Assembly: GCA_036493475.1 (NCBI GenBank)
Contig: DASXPS010000017.1
Coordinates: 1 to 46,612 of the forward strand
Reading direction: 5' to 3'
Length of the DNA stretch: 46,612 bases
Origin: Sporichthyaceae bacterium
GTDB lineage: Bacteria > Actinomycetota > Actinomycetes > Sporichthyales > Sporichthyaceae
Part shown: positions 24,955 through 36,012 of the stretch, one piece after another
Position numbering within the stretch: position 1 is the stretch's first letter
Layout of the letters: each line of letters begins with the position of its first letter
The notes under the pieces: model-generated
The model's database searches: none
Told to the model about the DNA's origin: nothing
What the model saw: only the letters and a program-made list of their open reading frames with translations
Position numbers and translations under genes: made by a program

Positions 24955-26524
24955 AGATAACGAACTGCTTGTCGTCCGGGGCGAATCCGTTCGGCGAACC
25001 ATCGGGGTTCGACGTGGTGTTCGTGCCCGTGTACTTGTAGATGAATTCCCGGCCCTGGCCCATGTCGTGCGACCAGTTGTCACCGTTGCGCTCGGAGTTG
25101 GCGTAGGAGAAGCGCTGATCCAGCGAGGCATCGGCGGTGTAGACGTCACCGTTGTTCAGCTGGGCCATCAGTCGGTCACGGGTCAGGTTCGGACCCACTT
25201 CCTTGGCGGCGCGTTCGAAGATGTTCACGCCGACGTAGGAGGCCTGCACGATGTGGTGGTTGATGCCGCGGTTGCCCTTGGCGTACTTGTTCATCGTGGC
25301 GATGAACTCCGGGCCCCACAGCTTGTAGGTGGTGTTGGTCCAGTAACGACCCACCGGCCACTTGCCGAACAGCGAACCGAGCACCTCGGCCGCGAGGTGG
25401 TTCCCGGAGATACCCAGCGGCGGGTAGTAGCCCTGCTGGGCCGCCTCGACCATGAACTTCGCCATGGTCGCCGGGTTGATCACGTAGTGGATGATGTGAT
25501 CCGGGTTAGCCGCGCGCATCGAGAGCACGTAGGCCGACATCGAGGTCTCCGAGATGGAGACGTCCGCGCGCTTGACCAGCTTCGAGCCCGCGGCGTCCAT
25601 GATCTTGGTGACGTTGTCACAGGCCAGTTGCATCTCCGGCGAGGTCAGGCAGACCAGGCCGTAGGTCTTCGGCTGGATCACGTTGACCGCCCAGTGGGCG
25701 TTGGCCATCGCCTCGTGAATCATCGACATGTGCGTCGGGAACATGAACGGGTCCTGCCACTCGGTCTGGGAGTAGGCCCAGGTCCCGATCGCCGGCAGGT
25801 GATACTGCTTCAGATCGTCGTGCACCGAGGCGCTGCCCCAGCTGGAGACGCTGAGCAGGGAGAAGACGTGGTCGGAGCCGACCAGCTTCTTGATGCAGGC
25901 CTTGGTTCGGGCGACCTCACCGGGGCCGTCGTCGCAGTCGGTGAGTGAGACTCGGCGGCCCAGGATGCCGCCGCGGTCATCGATCGCCTCGATTGCGGCC
26001 TCGATGCCACGCACCAGGGGAGCGGCCAGCACGTTGCCCAGCGCCATGCCGTGCATGGTCACCGTGCCGAGCTTGATCTGGTCCTTGGTGACGCCGGCGT
26101 CGGTGGCGCCCGCCTTGTCGTCGTACGCCTTCTGGTTGGCGTCCGCATCCGCGGCGCTGTCGAGGGAGTGCAAGCCGCTGTCGCCGCCGGCTGCGCCGGC
26201 GACGGCCTTGGCCGTGGTTTTGCCACCCTTGGTCTTGGTGGCGGTCGCAGCCTCGGCCGGCTTGGCCGCCTTGGCCGCCTTCGCGGGTGCGGCGGCCGGA
26301 GCCGCGGGTACCGCGGCGGCAGCTGCCGCCCCCTGGGCAGGAGCAGCAGCCGCGGGGGCGTCTGCCGCCGGTGCGGCCGGTGCCGCCGCCGAGGTGTCCG
26401 AGGCCGGAGCAGCGGGCTGCTGCGCCACGGACGAGTTACTCGAACCGCCACCACAGGCCGCGAGCACCAGCGCCGCACTCGCGACGACTGGCACGGCCGT
26501 CATGGCTCTACGGGAGAACTTCAC
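24941..26524 (-). CDS. orphan branched-chain amino acid-type ABC substrate-binding lipoprotein
   Basis: About 527 aa from GTG 26524, which follows GGAGG; ATG 26542 is possible but lacks a ribosome site. Signal peptide ending in lipobox LAAC, then a very long Ala/Pro/Lys low-complexity linker (about residues 30-115), then a LivK-like type I periplasmic binding fold: ITKDQ-type start (VTKDQIKLGTVTMHG), AIEAIDDRGGILGRRV, and paired cysteines around DCDD/KACIKK and VCLTSPEMQLACD. The long linker probably spans the cell wall. No liv permease or ATPase genes are present. It is 39 bp downstream of an acyl-CoA synthetase gene on the same strand, which suggests that the ligand may be an organic acid; this is inference. 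Confidence 0.85.
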   Translation of the reverse strand: MKFSRRAMTAVPVVASAALVLAACGGGSSNSSVAQQPAAPASDTSAAAPAAPAADAPAAAAPAQGAAAAAAVPAAPAAAPAKAAKAAKPAEAATATKTKGGKTTAKAVAGAAGGDSGLHSLDSAADADANQKAYDDKAGATDAGVTKDQIKLGTVTMHGMALGNVLAAPLVRGIEAAIEAIDDRGGILGRRVSLTDCDDGPGEVARTKACIKKLVGSDHVFSLLSVSSWGSASVHDDLKQYHLPAIGTWAYSQTEWQDPFMFPTHMSMIHEAMANAHWAVNVIQPKTYGLVCLTSPEMQLACDNVTKIMDAAGSKLVKRADVSISETSMSAYVLSMRAANPDHIIHYVINPATMAKFMVEAAQQGYYPPLGISGNHLAAEVLGSLFGKWPVGRYWTNTTYKLWGPEFIATMNKYAKGNRGINHHIVQASYVGVNIFERAAKEVGPNLTRDRLMAQLNNGDVYTADASLDQRFSYANSERNGDNWSHDMGQGREFIYKYTGTNTTSNPDGSPNGFAPDDKQFVIYTWK

Positions 26525-26563
26525 AAAACCTCCAAAATGCATTTCCAGGGACCGCGGGTGCGG

Positions 26564-28129
26564 TCAGTTGACCGCTCTCGTGCGGCCGCCCCAGTACTGC
26601 TTGCGGAGGGCGGGCTTGTCGTGTTTGCCCACCGCGGTAAGTGGAATCGAATCGACAAAGTCGACAGTTTTAGGGGTGTTGACCGATCCCTTCTGACCCT
26701 TCACCCAGGTGATGAGGTCGTCGGCCGAGACGGGCGCCGCCGGGTCAAGCACGACCACGGCCTTGACCGCTTCGCCCCATTTGTCGTCCGGGACGCCGAT
26801 CACGCAAGCATCGCGCACAGCGGGGTGGGTGAAAAGGGCGGATTCGATCTCTTTCGGATACACGTTGTAACCGCCAGAAATGATCATGTCCTTCTTGCGA
26901 TCCACGATGTACAGGAAGCCGCGCTCGTCCGCGCGGGCCACGTCACCGGTGCACAACCAGCCCTCGCGCAGCGCCGCGGCGGTTTCCTCGGGCCGATTCC
27001 AGTAACCGGTCATCACATGCGGGCCCTTGGCGCAGATCTCACCCTCCGCGCCCGGCGCGACCTCGTTCAGGTCGTCGTCCAGCAGCGCGACCTCGGCGAT
27101 GGCCACCGGCCGGCCGCAGGAGGACAGCGGGGTCAGGTCGCCGGTGCGGATCGCCTCAGCGTGGTCGTCCTTACGCAGCGTGGTCAGCTGGTTGGGCGCC
27201 TCGGTCTGGCCGTAGAGCTGGGCGAACACCGGGCCGAACCGCTCCAGGCCCTCGACCAGCCGCTCGGTGCCCATCGGCGCCGCGCCGTAGACGATGGTCT
27301 GCAGCGAGGAGGTGTCCGCGGTCGTGGTGGCCGGGTCGTCCAGCAGGACGTAGATCATCGTGGGCACCAGCAGGGTGGCGGTGACCCGCTCCTTCGCGAT
27401 CGAGGCCAGCAACTTGCTGGGGTCGAACCCGCCCATCACCACGTTGGTGCCGCCGCGCATCCAGACCGGCAACACGAAGCCGCCCGAGGCGTGCGTCAAC
27501 GGTGCGCAGTGCGCGAACACGTCGGCCTCGCCCAGCCCCAGCTCGAGCAGTTCGCTGAACAATGCCGCGGAGAACGTGCGGTGGGTGTGCACCACGCCCT
27601 TGGGCCGTCCGGTGGTGCCGCCGGTGTAGTAGATGCCGAACATGTCATCGGGGCTGACTGCCGGACGGCCCGGTTCGGCACTCTGCGCCGCGGTGAGCTT
27701 GGCGAACGGGGTTCCACCGTCCAGCACGGCGTTGGTGTCCACGGACAGCCGGTGTTCGACCGCGGTGGCATCGATGATGCCGCTCAACCGCTCGGCGTAG
27801 GCGGCGTCGTGCACCACGGCCCGCGCGCCGGAATCGGACAGGATGTACTGCTGGTCCTCGGCCCCCAACCGCGCGTTGATCGGGACTGCACCCAGGCCCG
27901 CCCACAGCGCGCCGTAGAAGGCGTAGAGCACCTCGGGGCGGTCCGGCATGAGGATCGCCACCCGGTCGCCGGGGTTCAGCCCGGTGCCGAGCAGTGCCCG
28001 ACCGGCCCGGCGGACCTCGGTGATCATCTCGGCATAGCTGATCCGCCGGTCCCCGGCGATGATCGCGGTACGCGGCGCGTAGGCACGCGCGGATCGCTCC
28101 AGCAGACTGCCGATGGTGGTCTCGAACAA
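26564..28129 (-). CDS. acyl-CoA synthetase (AMP-forming)
   Basis: A 521-aa ANL-superfamily ligase that activates a carboxylic acid with ATP and CoA. Motifs in order: YYTGGTTGRPKGVVHTH (phosphate loop), LYGQTEAPNQ (A5), LCTGDVARADERGF and VDRKKDMIISGGYNVYP (hinge), and GKHDKPALR near the end with the adenylation lysine. The acid specificity is not evident; medium/long-chain or aromatic acids are possible. TTG 28129 is taken as start, since the family N-terminus (TIGSLLERSARAYAPRTAI) begins there. It lies downstream of a PucR-type regulator and upstream of the LivK-like gene, all on the minus strand. Confidence 0.9.
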   Translation of the reverse strand: MFETTIGSLLERSARAYAPRTAIIAGDRRISYAEMITEVRRAGRALLGTGLNPGDRVAILMPDRPEVLYAFYGALWAGLGAVPINARLGAEDQQYILSDSGARAVVHDAAYAERLSGIIDATAVEHRLSVDTNAVLDGGTPFAKLTAAQSAEPGRPAVSPDDMFGIYYTGGTTGRPKGVVHTHRTFSAALFSELLELGLGEADVFAHCAPLTHASGGFVLPVWMRGGTNVVMGGFDPSKLLASIAKERVTATLLVPTMIYVLLDDPATTTADTSSLQTIVYGAAPMGTERLVEGLERFGPVFAQLYGQTEAPNQLTTLRKDDHAEAIRTGDLTPLSSCGRPVAIAEVALLDDDLNEVAPGAEGEICAKGPHVMTGYWNRPEETAAALREGWLCTGDVARADERGFLYIVDRKKDMIISGGYNVYPKEIESALFTHPAVRDACVIGVPDDKWGEAVKAVVVLDPAAPVSADDLITWVKGQKGSVNTPKTVDFVDSIPLTAVGKHDKPALRKQYWGGRTRAVN

Positions 28130-28260
28130 GGCCGCACCGCCCTCAGTAAGCCGGCTAACCTCGGGATTGAATCAACATTACCCGCCAGTAGCCATGGTGA
28201 TTTCGGCTCAATCGTCCGCAACAGGCTGGTGGAAACCCACTATTGCCCGAACGGGCGATT

Positions 28261-29493
28261 TCACATAGGCGTGGGTGGGCGCAGCGGTCCGAACAGTTGC
28301 GCCAGGCGGAGCGCAGCGAGGATCTCGGCGCGCCGGTCGGCCAGTCCGTCGGCCAGCACCTCCTCGGCGTACCGGATGCGCAGCCGAACGGTGTTCTCGT
28401 GCACACCGAGCCGCGTGGCGGCTCCCGCCTGGGAGCCGGTGGTGAGCCAGGCGAGCAATGTCTCCCGGGTGCGCACGGCGCGTTCGTCCGCGCCCGCTAC
28501 CTCGCCGAGTTCATCGGCGACGAACTGCCGCGCGGTGGGTTCGTCGCTCAGCATGAGCAGTTCCAGCCGGACGTCGGAAAACCACAGCACGTCCCCGAGC
28601 CCGTCGAACCGGCGGCGCAGCCGGGTCGTGTCCAGGGCCTGCAGGCCGGTGCGGCGCAGCCCGGCCAGGCCCTCGCCCGGCGCGCCGACCGCCAGCGGGA
28701 TCTCCGCTGCCCCGGCGACCTCGGCCACCGCCGCGCGCACCTTGCCGTCGGGGGTGGCCGGAAACCCCAGCCAGGCCAACCAGACGCCCGGTGCGTGCAG
28801 GGTCAACAGCGAGCCGACAGCCCCGGTACGGGTGAACAACTCGGCGCGCACCCGCTCGGCCCGGGCCCGCTGGTCGACCTCCATCGCCAGCGCGACATGC
28901 ACGCCGCGCAGTCGATAGCCCAACGTGTTCTCCACGTCCTGGCCGCCCGTGGTGAGCCGGCCGTCCAGGATGTCGGCGAGCACCGCCCGGCGCCGGTCCT
29001 CCTGGTTGCGCAGGATCTCCGCGCGGGTGGCGTCATAGCGGCTGACCACGGCGCCGAGGATGTGAATGATGTATTCGAACAGCAGGTGGGTGGCCGGCCC
29101 GAGCAACTCGGCCAGGCTGCCCTCGGCGCCCGCCTCGCGGCGGGCCTCGGCGAACCACAATCGCCAGAACGACTGCACGCCTACCCAATAGCCGCTCTCC
29201 AGTTCGCTGACCGGAATGCCCAGTTCGGCGGTGAGGTCGGCGAAGCCGAACGCACCCTGCGGGTCGGTCTCGGCGATGATCAGCCGACCAGCGAACAGCG
29301 CGACGATGGCCCGCACGTTGTCGCGCACGGACAGGCGCAGCGCCTCCCGGAAATCCGGGTCGCGGGTGTGCACCGGCCAGACCCGCTCGGCGATGTCCGC
29401 GGTGACGATCTCCGCCATGGCATCGGCGTCGATGCGCGCGGCCAGCGACCGCATCGCGTCCATGTTGATGCCCTCGGGCGGAGGGAGCTCCAC
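28261..29493 (-). CDS. PucR/CdaR-family transcriptional regulator
   Basis: A 410-aa regulator. The N-terminal half (about 1-170) is a helical sensor region (AEIVTADIAERVWPVHTRDP, LESGYWVGVQSFWRLWFAEAR), the middle has the GGDEF-like fold remnant common in this family, and the C-terminus is the PucR helix-turn-helix: ETLLAWLTTGSQAGAATRLGVHENTVRLRIRYAEE split across about residues 345-380. GTG 29493 has AGGA upstream. The regulator sits between a PPDK-like gene and the acyl-CoA synthetase gene, all minus strand, and probably controls the downstream acyl-CoA synthetase/binding-protein genes. Confidence 0.85.
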   Translation of the reverse strand: MELPPPEGINMDAMRSLAARIDADAMAEIVTADIAERVWPVHTRDPDFREALRLSVRDNVRAIVALFAGRLIIAETDPQGAFGFADLTAELGIPVSELESGYWVGVQSFWRLWFAEARREAGAEGSLAELLGPATHLLFEYIIHILGAVVSRYDATRAEILRNQEDRRRAVLADILDGRLTTGGQDVENTLGYRLRGVHVALAMEVDQRARAERVRAELFTRTGAVGSLLTLHAPGVWLAWLGFPATPDGKVRAAVAEVAGAAEIPLAVGAPGEGLAGLRRTGLQALDTTRLRRRFDGLGDVLWFSDVRLELLMLSDEPTARQFVADELGEVAGADERAVRTRETLLAWLTTGSQAGAATRLGVHENTVRLRIRYAEEVLADGLADRRAEILAALRLAQLFGPLRPPTPM

Positions 29494-29557
29494 ACGTCGA
29501 TCCTAGGCGGGTGCGCAGACCCACCCGAAAACGCATGACGTGCGCAATCGATGGTGG

Positions 29558-30883
29558 TCAGCCCGCGGCGCCCGCCTCGCGCAGTGCGGCGCCCAGTTCC
29601 TCGCTGACCGGATGCTGCTCCGACCAGGCGGCGAACCGGGCCAGGTCGGTGAGGCTCGCCTCGGGCACGCCGAGTGGTAGCTGCCCGGCGTATACCCGGC
29701 CGGTGGCCCCGTCGACGGATAGCCACGTGCCCTCGTCGTACTTGGCGCCGTCGACGCCGAACACGCCGGCCCCGGGATCCACCTCCAGGCCGGTGCAGCC
29801 GCACACGCACGGCTTGTGCACGGAACGGCAGACGACGGCGGCATGTGAGGTGGCCCCGCCCCGGGCGGTGACCACAGCCCTGGAGACCAGCATGCCGGGC
29901 AAATCCTGCGGGCCGGTGGTGGGCCGGACCAGGATCACATCCTCGCCCGCGCCGGCCCGGGCCGCGGCCCGGTCGGCATCCAGCACGGCAATCCCGACGG
30001 CGTGCCCCGGCGCGGCGCCGATGCCGGTGAGCAACGCGCCGGCGGCCTCCGCCGCGGCCAGGCCGTCGGCGGTGAACACAGGCGTGAGCAGGGCACGGAC
30101 GTGCTCGGCGGTGAGCCGGCGCAGCGCGGTCGCCGGGTCGATGAGGCCCTCGTCGACCAGATCCAGCGCGATGCGCACGGCCGCGGCCGCGGTGCGCTTG
30201 GCCGCGCGGACGCCGAGCAGGTACACCGCGTCGTCCTCGACGGTGAACTCGATGTCCAGGGCGTCGGTGTACTCCCGCTCCAGCCTGCGTCCGTGCGCCT
30301 CGAGCTCGGCGATGGTGGCCGCCCAATCGGGCCGCGAATCGGCCGGGAATTCGCCGCACAACACGTTGTTTCCGGTCTTCGGGTCGCGGGTGTGCGCGAC
30401 GCCGCTGCCGGACGAACCGCCGGAGTCGATCACCATGGCCTGCACGACCACCGCGGTGCCCGGGTCGTCGGGGATGTCGTGCTGCCTGCGGTACGCCGTC
30501 GCGCGCCGGGAATCCCAGGAGGCGAACACTGCCCTTATCGCTGCGAGAAGGTGGTCGTGCGTATCCACCGTGTCCATCGTGCCGGGCATCGAGATCCCGG
30601 AGCGCACCGAGAGCAACAGCGGTCGGCCGTGGGCGGCGGCAAATGCCTTACCGGTGAGCGATTCCAGCCGCGCCACGGCCGCCCGCACGGCGTCGGCGAG
30701 GCCGTCCGGCAGCGCGCCGCCTTGGTGCCGGTAAACCCGGCAGGCCTCGGCGTCGACGACGAAGGCCGGGGACACCGGTAGCCCCAGGCGGTGCATGCGT
30801 GCCAGGTCCGCGCCCCGGTCACCGAGCAGGGTGGTGTCGGACGGGTCGAGGTCGCCGAGGTCGTGCACGTGTGCGTCGGCCAT
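29558..30883 (-). CDS. half-length pyruvate phosphate dikinase-like protein
   Basis: A 441-aa protein with only the N-terminal half of PPDK (usual length about 880). ATP-grasp part: [55 protein letters not shown] and [22 protein letters not shown]. Phosphohistidine domain: [17 protein letters not shown] with the swivelling histidine, then KPCVCGC. The C-terminal PEP/pyruvate TIM barrel is absent, and insertions between the ATP-grasp motifs are shortened. It may phosphorylate its own histidine from ATP and hand the phosphate to another protein or to a small molecule; no such partner is visible. It starts 3 bp after the VIT-family gene, so the two are co-transcribed. Confidence 0.75.
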   Translation of the reverse strand: MADAHVHDLGDLDPSDTTLLGDRGADLARMHRLGLPVSPAFVVDAEACRVYRHQGGALPDGLADAVRAAVARLESLTGKAFAAAHGRPLLLSVRSGISMPGTMDTVDTHDHLLAAIRAVFASWDSRRATAYRRQHDIPDDPGTAVVVQAMVIDSGGSSGSGVAHTRDPKTGNNVLCGEFPADSRPDWAATIAELEAHGRRLEREYTDALDIEFTVEDDAVYLLGVRAAKRTAAAAVRIALDLVDEGLIDPATALRRLTAEHVRALLTPVFTADGLAAAEAAGALLTGIGAAPGHAVGIAVLDADRAAARAGAGEDVILVRPTTGPQDLPGMLVSRAVVTARGGATSHAAVVCRSVHKPCVCGCTGLEVDPGAGVFGVDGAKYDEGTWLSVDGATGRVYAGQLPLGVPEASLTDLARFAAWSEQHPVSEELGAALREAGAAG

Positions 30884-30886
30884 GGC

Positions 30887-31600
30887 TCAGTTCACCGCGG
30901 CACCGGCCAGGTGGCCGATGAAATAGGTCACCGCCAGGCCGATCGAACCGCCGATCAGCACCCGCACCATGGCCCGACCCGGCCGCCCGCCGCCCACCTG
31001 GGCGCCGGCCCAGCCGGTGATGGCCAACGCGACAAGCACCACGGCCACCGCGATCGCAACCCGCCGGTCCCGCGGCGGCAGCACGATGGCCAGCAGCGGG
31101 ATCAGCGCACCCAGCGTGTAGGAGATCGCCGAGGCCACCGCCGCGCCCACCGGGTCGACCAGGTCGTCGGGGTCGATGTGCAACTCGACCTCGGCGTGCG
31201 CGGCCAGCGCGTCGCGGGCGGTGAGCTCCTCGGCTACCTTGCGGGCGGTCTCCTGGCTCAGCCCCTTCTCCCGGTAGAGCATGATCAGCTCGGTCAGTTC
31301 GCCGGCCGGGTCCTCGCGCAGTTCCAGGCGTTCCTTGGCCAGTTGGTCGCTCTCCGCGTCCCGCTGGCTGCTGACCGAAACGTATTCGCCCAGCGCCATG
31401 GACACCGCGCCGGCGGCCAGGCCGGCCACCCCAGCGGTGATCAGTGGGGCGCGGGCGGTGCTCGCCCCGGCCACCCCGATGACCAGGCCCGCCTCGGACA
31501 CGATGCCGTCGTTGGCGCCGAGCACGGCCGCGCGCAGCCGGTTCAGCCGGGCGGCGAGCCTGGCCTCGTGGGCCTCGCCGGGGTGGGTGGGCGCCGTCAT
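30887..31600 (-). CDS. VIT1/CCC1-family metal transporter
   Basis: A 237-aa membrane protein. The family start [25 protein letters not shown] is at about residues 19-43, with the next span [26 protein letters not shown] charged cytoplasmic segment ([30 protein letters not shown]) corresponds to the metal-binding helices, and three more spans follow ([55 protein letters not shown]). Relatives move Fe(II) or Mn(II) out of the cytosol. ATG 31600 is chosen over the longer frame to 31645. It is divergent from typA, and a partial iron-box-like site lies 38 bp upstream. Confidence 0.86.
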   Translation of the reverse strand: MTAPTHPGEAHEARLAARLNRLRAAVLGANDGIVSEAGLVIGVAGASTARAPLITAGVAGLAAGAVSMALGEYVSVSSQRDAESDQLAKERLELREDPAGELTELIMLYREKGLSQETARKVAEELTARDALAAHAEVELHIDPDDLVDPVGAAVASAISYTLGALIPLLAIVLPPRDRRVAIAVAVVLVALAITGWAGAQVGGGRPGRAMVRVLIGGSIGLAVTYFIGHLAGAAVN

Positions 31601-31637
31601 GCGCACATCGTGGCGTGTCCGCTGCCGGGTCGTTGGG

Positions 31638-31656
31638 TTAGGCACGCCTCACGTTG
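31638..31656. promoter_or_regulatory. possible IdeR/DtxR-like iron box
   Basis: TTAGGCACGCCTCACGTTG matches the DtxR/IdeR consensus TTAGGTTAGCCTAACCTAA at about 12 of 19 positions, including TTAGG and GCCT in the right places. It is in the typA/VIT divergent gap, 38 bp upstream of the VIT start. The match is partial and may be chance. Confidence 0.25.
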
Positions 31657-31720
31657 GTCCGGGGCACCCGCCACATGCGGGACAATGGGGTATCCCCGAT
31701 TGACTGTCAGGAGTTCCGCC

Positions 31721-33580
<1,860 letters not shown>

Positions 33581-33643
33581 CGGGAGCGGGGAGCGCCATT
33601 CATTTTGCTTGCAGAGATGGGAAATCCGCGAGATACTGAACGC

Positions 33644-34396
33644 ATGTTCGAGTCGGGTGAGACCACGTGGTGTTCCGCGGAGGACATCGCCCGCTGGTGG
33701 TCACTGTGTTCGGACGAGGACATTGCCGCCGCCGAGCGCGACGACCCGGGTCCGGGGTATGTCGAGCCGGACCCGTTGGATCTGATCGCACGCGAGGAAC
33801 GCAACCAAGCCATCGCGTTGGGCCACCAGATGCGGGCCATGGCCGCGCACATCGACCGGGTGGTGGCTACTGCTGGGCCGCGACGGTGCCGAACCCGCCC
33901 GGATGGCCGACGGCTCCCCCATCCCCGACGACCTCGCGCTGGCCATCGCCACCGACGCCCGCCGGCCATCGCCACCGACGCCCGCCGGCGTCTACTGCTC
34001 ACCGACCCGCTGACCCGCCACCTGCTCGACGTCGGGGCCAACACCTACCAACCACGCAAGAGACTGGCCCGGTTCCTGCGCCTACGCGACCGGCGCTGCC
34101 GCTGGCCCGGCTGCGGCCAACCCGCGCGCCGCTGCGAGATCGACCACCAGATCAAATTCCGCTACGACGGACTGACCATCGCCATCAACACCGCCAACCT
34201 GTGCCGACGCCACCACCAGGTCAAGGACATGCCCGGCTGGTCAGCCATCCAAGACCCAGCCACCGCAGCGATCACCTTCACCACCCCACACGGTGACCGC
34301 TACACCACCCGACCACCCACCATCGACGGAGACACCCACCCCGTCGTCACCGTGCTCGACGCTGACCGCGCCGAGGCCGGCATCCCACCGTTCTGA
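33644..34396 (+). pseudogene. degenerate DUF222/HNH (13E12-type) endonuclease gene
   Basis: Start ATG 33644. The N-terminal piece (WCSAEDIARWWSLC ... AAHIDRVV) and the C-terminal HNH (RDRRCRWPGCGQPARRCEIDHQIKF, split between about 34087 and 34160, then NTANLCRRHHQVKDM) are in one frame, but the middle is not. From 33867 to 33963 a DUF222-like sequence (LLLGRDGAEPARMADGSPIP, then DDLALAIATDARR) is in another frame. A 23-bp tandem duplication returns the reading to the first frame, giving a nonsense Arg/His/Pro-rich bridge. The family is normally 400-500 aa, so an internal deletion between HIDRVV and LLLGRDG is also likely. Relic, probably non-functional, though an ORF of 251 aa remains open. 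Confidence 0.8.
33941..33986 (+). repeat. 23-bp perfect tandem duplication
   Basis: GGCCATCGCCACCGACGCCC plus GCC (23 bp) occurs twice head-to-tail, 33941-33963 and 33964-33986. Both units can be read as AIATDAR, but in different frames. Removing one unit restores one continuous DUF222-HNH frame from 33867 onward (DDLALAIATDARR then RLLLTDPLTRHLL). Confidence 0.9.
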
Positions 34397-34420
34397 CGCG
34401 GTCCGGCATGCTACGGCGCC

Positions 34421-35557
34421 ATGACCCGCTACTTGATGGTGACTGTCGACGGGGCGGGCAACCTGGTTCCGACCCTCGGCCTGGCGGCCCGACTCAGCGC
34501 GCTCGGGCACGACGTCCGGTTGCTCGGGCATCCCTCGATCCATGAGCGGTGCGGCATGCACGGCTGGCGTCCGGTCTCCTTCAGCCGGGCTGCCCCGTAC
34601 GACAGCACCTGGCCGATCGATCAGGCCGAGGAGATGGCGAAGTTCGCGGAGCTGATCTTCTTCGACGCCGGCATCGGAATGGACACCCTCGCCGAACTCG
34701 AGCGTGAACCCGCAGACGTGCTCATCGTGGACTGCCTAGCCTGGGGTGCTGGCGCGGCGGGCGAGGTCGCCGGTATTCCCACTGCCCTGCTCATCCACAC
34801 CCCGCCGTCGCTGTTCCGGCAGGGCCCGCTGGTCGAGATGATCGAACCGGCGCTGCCGCTCCTGCATCGCATGCGCGCCGAACTCGGGGCGCCGCCGGTG
34901 CAGAGCCTGGCCGAGGCCCACGACGCCTGCGCGCTGGGCCTGGCGACGCTGCCCGCGGAGTTCGACGTGCCGGTCCCGCTGCCGCCGCAGTACCGCTACG
35001 TCGGGCCGATCCTCGATGGCCCAGCGCTGGGCGAGTTCGAGCCCACCCCGGCGAGAACGGCGGATCCGCTGGTTCTGGTCAGCTTCAGCACCAGCTTTCA
35101 GGACCAGCGCGGCGCGCTGCAGTGGGCGATCGATGAACTCTCCGGCCTGCCCGTCCAGGTCGTGGTCACCACCGGGCACGCCGTCGACCCGGCCGACCTC
35201 GTCGCCGCCGACAACACCGTCGTGGCCCGCTTCCTCGCGCACAGCGAACTGTTGCCGCGGGCGACGGCGCTGGTGACGCACTGCGGGCTGGGCACGGTGT
35301 TGAACAGCTTGGCGCACGGCGTGCCCATGGTCTGCGTCCCGATGGGCCGGGACCAGATGTTCAACGCGGCGATGGTCGTTCGACTCGGCGCGGGACATCC
35401 GGCAGAACTGCTGAAGCCCGGCGCGATAAGCCGGGCTGTGGAGCACGTGATCTTCGATACCAGGACGCAGGGCGCCGCCACCTACATCGCCGGGGTCATC
35501 GCCGGCTACCGCGGCGCGGAGGCCGCGGTGGAAGCGCTGGAGGAGTTGGCGCGTTAG
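34421..35557 (+). CDS. GT1-family glycosyltransferase
   Basis: A 378-aa GT-B glycosyltransferase of the UDP/dTDP-sugar-dependent GT1 (MGT/erythromycin-type) family. The N-terminal acceptor domain starts MTRYLMVTVDGAGNLVPTLG; the donor-binding C-terminal part has FLAHSELLPRATALVTHCGLG then TVLNSLAHGVPMVCVPMGRD and QMFNAAMVVRLGAG, close to the family signature. It probably glycosylates a hydrophobic small molecule; acceptor and sugar are unknown. ATG 34421. It overlaps the convergent MarR gene by 4 bp. Confidence 0.87.
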   Translation: MTRYLMVTVDGAGNLVPTLGLAARLSALGHDVRLLGHPSIHERCGMHGWRPVSFSRAAPYDSTWPIDQAEEMAKFAELIFFDAGIGMDTLAELEREPADVLIVDCLAWGAGAAGEVAGIPTALLIHTPPSLFRQGPLVEMIEPALPLLHRMRAELGAPPVQSLAEAHDACALGLATLPAEFDVPVPLPPQYRYVGPILDGPALGEFEPTPARTADPLVLVSFSTSFQDQRGALQWAIDELSGLPVQVVVTTGHAVDPADLVAADNTVVARFLAHSELLPRATALVTHCGLGTVLNSLAHGVPMVCVPMGRDQMFNAAMVVRLGAGHPAELLKPGAISRAVEHVIFDTRTQGAATYIAGVIAGYRGAEAAVEALEELAR

Positions 35558-36012
35558 TCGAACTCCAGGCGCTTGTTCAGGGCCTGGCCCGCGGGCAGGG
35601 TGTCGATGAGGTTGTGCAGGAACGCGAGGACCGCGTCGGTCTCCAGGCCCTCGGTAGCAGCCTCGATCGAGGAGTAGAGAAACTCTTCGATCGCGGCGAC
35701 CGCGGTGGCCAGACGCTCACCCTCGGGAGTGAGGCTCAGTTGGAGGTAGCGGCGATCGCCGGCATCGCTGCGGCGCTCGACCAGCCCCGCCGTGACGGCA
35801 CGTTCGACCAGCCTGCTGGGGTTGGTGCCGCTCTCGCACACCAGAAGCTGTCCGAGGCCGTTGAGGCTCAAGGTGCCGTGCCGCTGGAGCAGGCGCAGCA
35901 CCTCGGCCTGTGACGGGGTGATGCCGTGCGGTTTGAGCGCCCGGGTCAGCAGCCGGTTGCCTTCGCGTTGGGCTGCCAGGATGGCGAATCGCAGATGTTC
36001 GGCCTTACGCAT
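35554..36012 (-). CDS. MarR-family transcriptional regulator
   Basis: A 152-aa winged-helix regulator: helix 1 RFAILAAQREGNRLLTRALK, recognition region LSLNGLGQLLVCESGTNPSR then LVERAVTAGLVERR, wing DAGDRRYLQLSLTPEGERL. It acts as a dimer on palindromic DNA, usually repressing its own operon until a phenolic or similar ligand binds. ATG 36012 lies 8 bp inside the end of the alpha/beta hydrolase gene, so the two are one transcript. The likely operators are the palindromes upstream of that hydrolase. Confidence 0.9.
   Translation of the reverse strand: MRKAEHLRFAILAAQREGNRLLTRALKPHGITPSQAEVLRLLQRHGTLSLNGLGQLLVCESGTNPSRLVERAVTAGLVERRSDAGDRRYLQLSLTPEGERLATAVAAIEEFLYSSIEAATEGLETDAVLAFLHNLIDTLPAGQALNKRLEFD

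Noticed and set aside
26051-28918. 955-codon plus-strand open frame
   Set aside because: Antisense to the LivK-like, acyl-CoA synthetase and PucR genes, all with clear family motifs; composition is that of a mirror frame.
33941-33986. CRISPR-like repeat
   Set aside because: Two direct 23-bp units without spacer; it is a tandem duplication inside a pseudogene.
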